From Zongyangia gallinarum (GTDB taxonomy: Bacteria; Bacillota; Clostridia; Oscillospirales; Ruminococcaceae), in NCBI GenBank assembly GCA_904419315.1, contig CAJFQY010000014.1, positions 15,092 to 79,091 of the forward strand: a DNA stretch of 64,000 nt, read 5' to 3'. Both the position numbers and the translations under genes were made by a program. Within the stretch, counting starts at the first letter, position 1. Each line of letters starts with the position of its first letter. The notes under the pieces were generated by a model. It did not search any database. It was not told the origin of the DNA and was given only the letters and a program-made list of their open reading frames with translations. Below are positions 53,641-60,408 of the stretch, piece after piece.

Positions 53641-55799
53641 GAGCGTTTCCTCCTTCCGATGGGCGCGTCACCGGGAACGCCTTCAGGCGGGCTGCCATCC
53701 AGCATGGACAGGTATTCCTGATCCACCTGTTCCCACGGCGTACCGTAGAGGGCTGCGCTGCGGGCGCGTACAACCGACGCCTCCCGCAAGGCGGGCAGCG
53801 GCGGCATGGTGCGCCCCTGTATCCAGCCGGTGTTCTTTCCTCCGGCTTGGAAGGAAGCGTAAACGTGGTGGCGCGGAAGCAGCATAAAATCCTCTGCGCT
53901 AAGCTCCGGAGCCATGGCGGCTATTGCTTTGGCGTCGGTGGCATTGAGGCCAAACACGATCTTGTTCTGGGCGTTGGCGTCGATCCCGGCGCAGACGCCG
54001 GTGGGCAGCTACCCCCGGTATTGATGCGCGAGGGTGAGGCCAAGCCCCAGCCCCCGCGCCTGTGCCAAAGCGTCGGAGAGGTCGGTAGGAAGCGAGAGAT
54101 AGTCCTGCAGCTCGTCGATGTAGACGGACACGATGTGCCGCTTCTCCGGCGGGATCTTGGCGCGGGACAGCGCCAGCGTCCAAGTCATGCCCACGATCAG
54201 GGAACCGAGCAGCCGGGCGCTCTCCCCGCCGATGATGCCTTTGTTGAGCGGCACCAGCACGATCCGGCGTTTGTAGAACAGGTCGGTAAGGGAGAACTTG
54301 GGACTCGCCTGTCCCAGCACACCGCGCAGGTATTGCCGGAGCAGGAACTGGCGGATCTTATTGAGCACCGGCTCGATGATCAGGCGGCGCTCCGCGTCCT
54401 TGAGGGCGTCGAACTGTTCCCAGAAGGGGCGCAGCGCCACCCGGTCTTTGAACTGGCTGGTAATCCGGCGGCGGAAAGCATCGTCGGTGAGCAGGGCGGG
54501 CAGCCACAGCAGGGTCGCGCCCTCCACCTGTACCAAGGTGAGCAAGGCGGCATTGAGTACGTCGGCAATCCGCACGCCCCAGCTGTCCGACCATATCTCC
54601 TTCAAGACGCTGAGGATGCTGTCGGCAATGAGCGCCGGTTCGCCGTACTCCCGGAAGGCCAAGGGGTTAAAGCCCACCGGACAGGGGTCGGAGGGGTCGA
54701 TCACCACCACCTCGTCCATCCGCTCCTGCGGGATGCGCTCCAACACATCCCGCACAAGGTCTTGCTTGGGGTCGATCACGAGCACGCTCCGGCCCGAATT
54801 GATATCCGAAAGGATCAGATGCTGTAAAATGGTTGACTTGCCTGAGCCGGTCGGTCCTAAAAGGACGCTGTGCTCAAGGCTGTCCATTGGGGAGATACTC
54901 AGGTGCTTTGGAATAGGCTGATCCATGCTCAGGGCAAAACACCGTTCAGCTCTGCTTCCGGCCTTGGGACTTTGGTACCACAGCGGCGGCAGGGTGAGCT
55001 TGGGATGCAGCCCCGGTGTGCCGGGCAGTTCCGCCTCGCCGGTGGGCAGGAGCAGAAAGTTGGAGAGCTCCTTCACCGACAGCTTCAGCGGGAAATGCCA
55101 CGGGACGTGGACGCGGGTAAGGCGCTCCGGGTTTTCTGAGTCGGTATAGATACGCACACCGGCGGATTCCAGCACCTTGAGCGCGGAGAGGATGCTGCGC
55201 AGCCGCGAGAGGCCGTTGGCACCGGATGCGCCGATGCGGATCATGGCTTGGAAGCTGTACTGCTCCGCCTTTTCCCGCACCGCCTTGCGGCACTCCGCCG
55301 TAGCTTGGTGGACGTCGCCAATCAGCACCTCCAGCCAAGTGGCGTGGGGATCCGGCAGACTGGCGGGGATGGGAGCCGGAGGGTACGCCATGCCCAGAAT
55401 GACCTGAAGCACCAGCTCCGTATCGTCCCGATCCTCCGTCATCGCCGCCAGCCCCGCCCGGATGACAGCCTCGGCAATATCGGTTTTGAGGGAAAGCTGG
55501 GGATGGGTGATCCGCAGCTGCTTAGCCATGCCCACCGGCAAGCGGGCAGCCCGCGGGAGCGTGTGGAACTTGACGTCCCCATGCGCCCGGAAGACCTCCT
55601 CGATCTTGCCGATGTACTGCTTATCTGCGCCCAGCAGATGGCTGACCTGCCCGTTCCGTCCCCGGATTTCCCAGATGACCGCCCCGCGGGGCGTTAGGTT
55701 TGCCAGCTGCGCGAGGATGTTCTGGACGGCCTCCAAGTCGTAGGGGCGCTGCCACAGCACCTCCTGCCAGCTGATGTTTTCTATTTGGTGCTTTCTCAT
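53637..55799 (-). pseudogene. VirD4/TraG-like conjugative coupling ATPase interrupted by an amber codon
   Basis: The intact frame is 720 codons from ATG 55799 (AAGGAAC upstream). Walker A is GPTGSGKSTILQHLI, Walker B VSVYIDELQDYLS, with GRSVLVIDPKQDLV between; this is a P-loop pump of the VirD4/HerA type that brings DNA to a type IV secretion channel. Codon 597 is TAG (54011-54009) after HQYRG. The same frame continues LPTGVCAGIDANAQNKIVFG and on to 53637 with normal composition. A CAG-to-TAG transition explains it. The lost 123 residues include the sensor and subunit-contact region, so the truncated product is probably inactive. A frame upstream of 55799 belongs to shadow sequence. Confidence 0.85.
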
Positions 55800-55818
55800 A
55801 GTCTGTTCCTTTCTTCTC

Positions 55819-56013
55819 TTACCATTTTCCCATATCCCGCTTGTGCTTCCAGATGCGGTAGAGGATAACGGCGGCAAGGGCGATGACGGCCAAAATGACC
55901 AACACCGGCCAGACCGAGCAGAGGAAACAGGCCGCCAGACGGATGAGGAAAGCGGAGAGCGCCAACAGCGCGGCGGTTTCCAGAATTCTGCTGAGCAAGC
56001 TTCGGTGTTCCAA
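55819..56013 (-). CDS. Small two-helix membrane protein
   Basis: A 64-residue protein with two hydrophobic helices (about 13-33 and 35-53) and a basic C-terminus (WKHKRDMGKW). The start is TTG 56013, 8 bases after GGAGGAGGGGG and 3 bp after the MT-A70 stop. An ATG at 56017 belongs to another frame. It directly precedes the coupling ATPase and may be its membrane partner; this is inference. Confidence 0.65.
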   Translation of the reverse strand: MEHRSLLSRILETAALLALSAFLIRLAACFLCSVWPVLVILAVIALAAVILYRIWKHKRDMGKW

Positions 56014-56016
56014 CCA

Positions 56017-56628
56017 TCACACCCCCTCCTCCGGTTTTTGACCGGTTTCCGGCGTGGCAGCTTTTCTGCTTTCCTGTACCTTGTCGCTGTAGCGCGGCAC
56101 CGGATAGCCGGGGATGACGATATCGCTGTCGATCTCGTTGCCCCATGCGTCCCAGCCGGGCTGTCGTCTGCGGGCAAAGAGCTCCAGATATGGTCCGTGT
56201 GAGAGTCGCTCAATGACGGCGAACTGTTCCTCCGGCTTGTGGGAGTGATCCTGCTGCGGGGCAAAGAGCCAATTAGGCTGGGCATGGAACTTGACCGGTG
56301 CGCGTCCGCGGGTGGCGAACAGGCAAGTCTCAGACGCATTTCTGATAAAATTTCCAAGAAGCAAGCGCGGCTTAATCCAGTATAAGGGGCTGCGGTAAGT
56401 GAAGCCCCACTCCTTGACGACCTCCAAGCCCTCCGGCAGCAGCCCGTTGGGAACCCAGAGATAGAGGTGGGCGTTCTCTTCACAGAGGTCTGCTACCGGC
56501 ATGGCCTTGATCTGATCTAAGGTCATGAGCGGGTAGTGGCGTGCCGCTCCCCGCTTGCCCTTCTGGTTGATATCCCAGGGCGGGTCACACATCACAGTGC
56601 GGTATTTCTGATTGATAATTTGTTTCAT
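56017..56628 (-). CDS. MT-A70-family adenine methyltransferase
   Basis: A 203-residue methyltransferase of the MT-A70 group. The catalytic motif is VMCDPPWDIN; YRSPLYWIKPRLLLGNF, TRGRAPVKF and ELFARRRQPGWDAWGNE are also typical. Bacterial members methylate adenine in DNA. Its product is the second methyltransferase of the element. AAAGGAACG lies in front of ATG 56628. The 183-bp region upstream holds several inverted repeats. Confidence 0.9.
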   Translation of the reverse strand: MKQIINQKYRTVMCDPPWDINQKGKRGAARHYPLMTLDQIKAMPVADLCEENAHLYLWVPNGLLPEGLEVVKEWGFTYRSPLYWIKPRLLLGNFIRNASETCLFATRGRAPVKFHAQPNWLFAPQQDHSHKPEEQFAVIERLSHGPYLELFARRRQPGWDAWGNEIDSDIVIPGYPVPRYSDKVQESRKAATPETGQKPEEGV

Positions 56629-56683
56629 ATGTTCACGTTCCTTTCTCGTTTGTCGTGCTTTGACGCCAGTTATAGCGTCCTTC

Positions 56684-56797
56684 CTCGGAAAACAAAAAGT
56701 TAAGCATAATAAGTTTTCCGAGCGATAATAAGGCGCTTAACAGGGGTCAAAGGCCAATTAAGCTGTAGCAAAAAACGCTGTTGTAAAAATTACAACA
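56684..56797. repeat. Interleaved inverted repeats; candidate oriT or structured leader
   Basis: CTCGGAAAAC (56684-56693) pairs with GTTTTCCGAG (56713-56722). GTTAAGC (56699-56705) pairs with GCTTAAC (56735-56741), so the two stems interlock as a pseudoknot would. A third dyad, TGTTGTA-AAAAT-TACAACA, is at 56779-56797. The cluster fills the largest gap inside the element operon. Confidence 0.55.
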
Positions 56798-56811
56798 ATA
56801 CCTTGATTTCC

Positions 56812-57042
56812 TTATTTTCTCGTGTCGGACCGGCTGGCCTCCCGCAGCATGGCGCAGTAGGCATTGAGGCAGTCGCTGTCCATTTGGATTCTCTGCTCTA
56901 ACAGGCGGCGGAGTTTTTGGTTCTCCCTGTGCAGCCGACAACACCTGTCGCTTTCCTTGATGAATAAAGCCGTCGAGACAATAGAGAAAAGGCAAAAGAC
57001 CACTGCGGCAACAATTAACATCACAATATCTTCGTAAGTCAT
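56812..57042 (-). CDS. Small single-pass membrane protein
   Basis: A 76-residue protein: MTYEDIVMLIVAAVVFCLF begins a TM helix (about 6-28), followed by a charged coiled coil (HRENQKLRRLLEQRIQMDSD). It lies 4 bp after the preceding gene's stop. GGGTGGTGAT is a weak ribosome site. The family is not recognised. Confidence 0.6.
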   Translation of the reverse strand: MTYEDIVMLIVAAVVFCLFSIVSTALFIKESDRCCRLHRENQKLRRLLEQRIQMDSDCLNAYCAMLREASRSDTRK

Positions 57043-57046
57043 ACCA

Positions 57047-57361
57047 TCACCACCCTTCAATCCTCTGTACGGCGCTGCGGACATAGGCCGCCACGATCTC
57101 CCGGTAATGCTCGGTACCCTCCGGGTCGATGTTGGAGAGGCGGGCGGCCATACAGGAGAGCGCCCCGGTGTGCTCCAGCGCGGCCTTGGTGAGCAGCGCT
57201 TGGCAGTGGTCGTACCCTGCGGCGATCAGCGCGTTCTCCACCATGGTGCCGAGGGCGGTTTCTCCCCGGCGGCTGAAGCCTCGTCTGGCCGGTACCAGGT
57301 CTAAGATTTCCCCGGCCACCGGCATGTCCTGATTTGCTGGCTCATAGTTGATTCTTCTCAT
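57047..57361 (-). CDS. Uncharacterised 104-residue element protein
   Basis: No named family is recognised. The N-terminus is basic (MRRINYEPANQDMPVAGEIL) and the rest is predicted helical (ALGTMVENALIAAGYDHCQALL). AAAGGAGTA lies 8 bases before the ATG. It sits in the regulator end of the operon, between the sigma-like gene and the small membrane protein. Confidence 0.6.
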   Translation of the reverse strand: MRRINYEPANQDMPVAGEILDLVPARRGFSRRGETALGTMVENALIAAGYDHCQALLTKAALEHTGALSCMAARLSNIDPEGTEHYREIVAAYVRSAVQRIEGW

Positions 57362-57462
57362 GGTCAGATACTCCTTTCCTGATTTTGAAGCCCTCTGTCA
57401 GGGCGGCGGTTTCCGCCCCGCTTGGGTGCTTCTAGGGGGTAGTCATCAAGGGGTGGGCAATC

Positions 57463-57960
57463 TTAACCCTCAGAGAGTAATTTTTCTAAACTTTTTCTGA
57501 GGCGCTTCATCCGCTTGGAGATTGCCGCCTCAGAGCGGTGCCACTCGCGGGCGACCTCGCTTTGGTTCCTGCCGTCAAACACGATTAAGGTGAGCAGTTC
57601 GAGGTCGTCATCGGAGAGGGCTTTGAGCCAGAGGATAAGCGCCGGGGTATCAATGTCCTCCAGCCAGCCGTAGCGCCCGGAATAGCGGATTTCCAGCCGG
57701 ACGCTGCACTGCGCCAAGCAGTTTTTATAGAGGGGCGACCGGCCTTCCTCGCGCTCTTCGTCATCTCCACCGGAGAATGCAGCGCCATCAAAAGGCTGCG
57801 TGTGGGTGTAATATCGGCGGTCACTGTTGAGCACCTCGCGGTCATACCGGTACATCTCGGCGATGGCGTCCTCCGGCATCCCTGCCTCCCGGCAAGCTCT
57901 GGCGAAGCGGGCAAACTCCTTCTCGGTACGGTATCTTTCTTTCCCATAGTTGAATCCCAT
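57463..57960 (-). CDS. Sigma-region-4-like transcription factor of the element
   Basis: A 165-residue protein. The N-terminal part (MGFNYGKERYRTEKEFARF) is helical and charged. The C-terminus (about 105-165) is a sigma-70 region-4-like HTH: ALSDDDLELLTLIVFDGRN, then QSEVAREWHRSEAAISKRM. It probably regulates element transcription. The ribosome site AAAGGAG, 7 bases before ATG 57960, is locked in a hairpin (57961-57998). A frame running upstream of 57960 crosses two strong RNA hairpins and is not credible. Confidence 0.75.
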   Translation of the reverse strand: MGFNYGKERYRTEKEFARFARACREAGMPEDAIAEMYRYDREVLNSDRRYYTHTQPFDGAAFSGGDDEEREEGRSPLYKNCLAQCSVRLEIRYSGRYGWLEDIDTPALILWLKALSDDDLELLTLIVFDGRNQSEVAREWHRSEAAISKRMKRLRKSLEKLLSEG

Positions 57961-57998
57961 GTGCGGCTCCTTTCGCGGGGATCCGCGAGGAGCCGCAC
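57961..57998 (-). promoter_or_regulatory. Hairpin sequestering the ribosome binding site of the sigma-like gene
   Basis: On the minus strand GTGCGGCTCC-TCGCGG, loop ATCC, CCGCGA-A-GGAGCCGCAC: 16 G/C-rich pairs with one bulged A, ending right at the ATG. The Shine-Dalgarno AAAGGAG is inside the 3' arm. An overlapping upstream frame from ATG 58003 would run a ribosome through it. Confidence 0.8.
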
Positions 57999-58021
57999 AT
58001 GTCCATAAATCCGTAAGACAC

Positions 58022-58077
58022 AAAAAGACGGCAGGGGAACATCTGGGGAAATCCAGATATTCCGTACTGCCGTCTTG
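58022..58077 (-). terminator. Strong intrinsic terminator inside the element operon
   Basis: On the minus strand AAGACGGCAG and GGAATATCTGG pair with CCAGATGTTCC and CTGCCGTCTT around a short loop, followed by TTTTTG. It lies between the first small gene and the sigma-like gene, so it may act as an attenuator. Confidence 0.85.
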
Positions 58078-58124
58078 TGGTCTCGCGGATCGGGTATGTA
58101 GTTTGTGGGGTTGTGTGTTAGCGG

Positions 58125-58289
58125 TTATGCGGTCTTGCTGTTGATCACCTCCAGTTCTCCGCCGTACTGGTAGCGGATATCTGTGACGCAATCCTTGAGT
58201 TTGATGGTCAGGGTGGCGGTCTCAAAGCAAAAGCGCCCGACCAGCTTCCCGTCTTCGTTACGGATGTCGATGATGTTGTTTTCCTGCAT
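58125..58289 (-). CDS. Small 54-residue protein, first gene of the element operon
   Basis: A short frame with a good ribosome site (GGAGG 8 bases before ATG 58289). It reads MQENNIIDIRNEDGKLVGRF, then CFETATLTIKLKDCVTDIRY and ends INSKTA. The pattern of short beta strands (IDIRNEDGKLVGRF, TLTIKLKD) recalls small conserved proteins found at the same place in related elements, but I cannot name a family. The strong terminator just downstream would make it the dominant product of the operon promoter. Confidence 0.65.
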   Translation of the reverse strand: MQENNIIDIRNEDGKLVGRFCFETATLTIKLKDCVTDIRYQYGGELEVINSKTA

Positions 58290-58477
58290 AGCGCGTACCT
58301 CCAATTCTCAGGGCTTTGCCATGCGCCCTTGTTTGATTGAAGTTTAGCGCACCCAGAGTCTGCTATGGGTTTTCCGAACGCAAAAGAAGCCATCGGAAGA
58401 AAAAAGAACCTTACCTCGGTAAAGTTTTTTGGTGCCGCTCAATCCAATAGTAAAAGAAGATATTTCTTGAAACAGAC

Positions 58478-58515
58478 AGCGCCCATAAGTTAGTATAAGC
58501 TAACCTATGGGCGCT
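58478..58515. repeat. 38-nt near-perfect inverted repeat
   Basis: AGCGCCCATA-A-GTTAG, TATAAG loop, CTAAC-C-TATGGGCGCT: 15 of 16 pairs with one mismatch. It has no T-run on either strand. It could be an operator, a recombination end or a two-way insulator. Confidence 0.65.
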
Positions 58516-58627
58516 ATTATTGACAGTTCTATTCACAATGCCTACCCTATAGAGGGAAACCGGCGGCGCTTTTTTCTCATACTGAGCTTACATTTGGCAT
58601 CTATGGCTTTCTGTAGGGTAGAAATTA

Positions 58628-58636
58628 TGGTATAAT
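58628..58636 (+). promoter_or_regulatory. Extended -10 promoter of the DUF11-type gene
   Basis: TGGTATAAT (TGn plus TATAAT at 58631-58636). The -35 region TTTCTG is poor, as is common with extended -10 promoters. Confidence 0.55.
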
Positions 58637-58669
58637 AAAATATCTATAAGCGCAGAGGGGGTGTCTGCG

Positions 58670-60289
58670 GTGCCAGTGTCACTTGAAACGAGGTTACTTG
58701 ATACTTTAAAAGATCTCCGTAAAAGCAGAGATGCAGCCCAAGATTTGGTTTGGGAACTCGAAGGCAGTGCTTCTGTTGATCGATATAAAACGCTCTATCA
58801 TGAAGATTTGGAGCAGTATCAGGTCTTTTGTGAGGCTTACATCATAAAACTGCTTAGCCGTTTTGTGTCTGGCCGGGACAATATAGAAATCTTGCTGGCT
58901 GCCTTTGGCCTTTTGCAAGGCTATGAAGAAATCGAGAGCGTCAATGAACGACGCGTGTTATATGCGGATAAGGCCGTAAATACTAACAAACAGATTTCTT
59001 CCGGTTGGGCAGACCCATCCAGCAGTCTACAGAAAATTGAAGATAGGATTATCAAAAAGCTGGTAGAGCGCTTACTTACCGCTATCAGTCAAGCTAGTGG
59101 TGAACCACTGGGCTTCGCCGCTAATATCTACATTGACCTGCTTGACCGTTTCCCGGAGCGGCTTCCTGCCAAATACCCCATGCCGCAGCCCAGCTATCTG
59201 GGTGGAGCATTCCTTGTCGAGGGGTCTCCGCGTAAAATCCCCAGAACCACCGAAAAAGCCGCAGAAGCTTGCGGCTACACAGTGGTGACCAAAGTGCGCA
59301 TCAAGGGCGACCCAGACCGGACTTGGAAAGATACTGTCAATATCCGGGCTGGAGATCAGGTTGAATACCAAATTATCTACAAGAATACCAGCGATGCAAG
59401 CCATGCCAATGTCACTGTCAGCGATGAGATTCCAGCTAATATGCAGTACGTTTCCGGCTCTACTGTTCTCATCAATTCTGGGAACAGAACAGGTGTCATC
59501 GTAGAAAATGATGCTTTGATTGAGGGCGGGCTCAATATCGGAAGTTACCATTCTGGCGAGGATGCCCGTGTGCAATTTACGGCAGAAGCCAAGGATGCTG
59601 GTTTGATTGACGGCTCGGAGAAATTGGTGAACCAGAGCAAGGTTGCAGTTGGCGATAAAGTTTTACATAAGCAAACAGAGGTTACGGTAAAATACGGCTG
59701 GGGGCCAGAGCGTCCAACCTACAAATTTGACCAGCCAGCAGACCATGCAGTGTTTAACTCGGTAACAGACAATCCGGTTTTGGGTGATGAGCGCTTCTTT
59801 GTACGGATTGAAGAAAAAAGTTCTGGACGAGCGTATAGCGGTAACATCACACTGGAAGCCGGAAAACAGTATGAAGTTTATATCTATTACCATAACAATG
59901 CAGCGTGGGATCTAAATCGCGCGGAGCATAAATATAAGGGTGTGGCGCGCAATGTTCGCTTAATCGCTAATTTTCCTACTAAGCTAACCGCAGGAGAACG
60001 AAAGCATGTCAGCGCAATAATACGGGCGGACAACACGGATCCGGAAGCTGTGTGGGCTAGGGCGTATATTATAGCGAAAGAAGATATGACCCTGCACTAC
60101 GTCACTGGTTCTGCGAAAATCTACAATGATTGGAAGGCAAATGGCTCAGTGCTTTCTATTAAACTCTTTTCTAGCGATGGGACATTCTTAGGGCTGGATG
60201 CCCTGAATGGCGTTATTCTTGGCGATCAGAAGATGTTCTCAGGATATGTCGTTTATACAATCCAGACAAAAGCGATACAGAGCGTATAA
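58670..60289 (+). CDS. DUF11-type repeat protein with cytoplasmic-looking helical N-terminus
   Basis: A 539-residue protein from GTG 58670 (GAGGGGG 8 bases upstream; GTG 58661 is too close to that site). Residues 1 to about 185 are helical and charged with no signal peptide or TM helix. Residues about 200-340 form a DUF11 domain (DQVEYQIIYKNTSDASHANV, then VSDEIPANMQYVSGSTV). Residues about 370-539 resemble a beta domain frequent in Saccharibacteria and Actinobacteria surface proteins: VYIYYHNNAAWDLN, AIIRADNTDPEAVW, LHYVTGSAKIYND, LDALNGVILGDQK and FSGYVVYT. Extracellular-type domains without a secretion signal are odd. GC is lower than in the element. Function unknown. Confidence 0.75.
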   Translation: MPVSLETRLLDTLKDLRKSRDAAQDLVWELEGSASVDRYKTLYHEDLEQYQVFCEAYIIKLLSRFVSGRDNIEILLAAFGLLQGYEEIESVNERRVLYADKAVNTNKQISSGWADPSSSLQKIEDRIIKKLVERLLTAISQASGEPLGFAANIYIDLLDRFPERLPAKYPMPQPSYLGGAFLVEGSPRKIPRTTEKAAEACGYTVVTKVRIKGDPDRTWKDTVNIRAGDQVEYQIIYKNTSDASHANVTVSDEIPANMQYVSGSTVLINSGNRTGVIVENDALIEGGLNIGSYHSGEDARVQFTAEAKDAGLIDGSEKLVNQSKVAVGDKVLHKQTEVTVKYGWGPERPTYKFDQPADHAVFNSVTDNPVLGDERFFVRIEEKSSGRAYSGNITLEAGKQYEVYIYYHNNAAWDLNRAEHKYKGVARNVRLIANFPTKLTAGERKHVSAIIRADNTDPEAVWARAYIIAKEDMTLHYVTGSAKIYNDWKANGSVLSIKLFSSDGTFLGLDALNGVILGDQKMFSGYVVYTIQTKAIQSV

Positions 60290-60312
60290 GTGCAATGTAA
60301 GACGAACAGGTA

Positions 60313-60350
60313 AGGGTACTGTCCAATATAGAATGGTACCTTTTGTTGTT
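60313..60350 (+). terminator. Weak possible terminator between convergent genes
   Basis: GGTAC and GTACC can pair across 17 bases, followed by TTTTGTTGTTT. Stem is short. Confidence 0.3.
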
Positions 60351-60408
60351 TCGAAAGTGGTGTTTATAATAGCGAAAGAAGGAATGGCGCTATCATCCCC
60401 CAAAAAAC

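Larger units (their letters stand above)
58290..58660. other. Divergent intergenic region between element and surface-type genes
   Basis: 371 bp with no gene. It holds an inverted repeat at 58478-58515 and an extended -10 promoter at 58628-58636 for the plus-strand gene. I see no clear promoter for the minus-strand element operon, which must nonetheless start here. Confidence 0.5.

Noticed and set aside
53847..54827. 326-codon plus-strand frame opposite the coupling ATPase
   Set aside because: Antisense shadow of a gene with Walker A and B motifs.
55796..56146. 116-codon frame overlapping the MT-A70 gene and the small membrane protein
   Set aside because: It is out of frame with both; the hydrophobic 64-residue frame from TTG 56013 has better spacing from its ribosome site and a coherent two-helix pattern.
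53637..56483. Amber codon in the coupling ATPase as a sign of a changed genetic code
   Set aside because: Host genes such as the kinase ending at 1714, the regulator ending at 14113 and pgsA ending at 21399 stop at TAG, so TAG is a normal stop here.
57463..58191. 242-residue version of the sigma-like protein starting at 58191
   Set aside because: The extra 77 residues translate two strong RNA hairpins and overlap the small gene at 58125-58289; ATG 57960 has a proper ribosome site.
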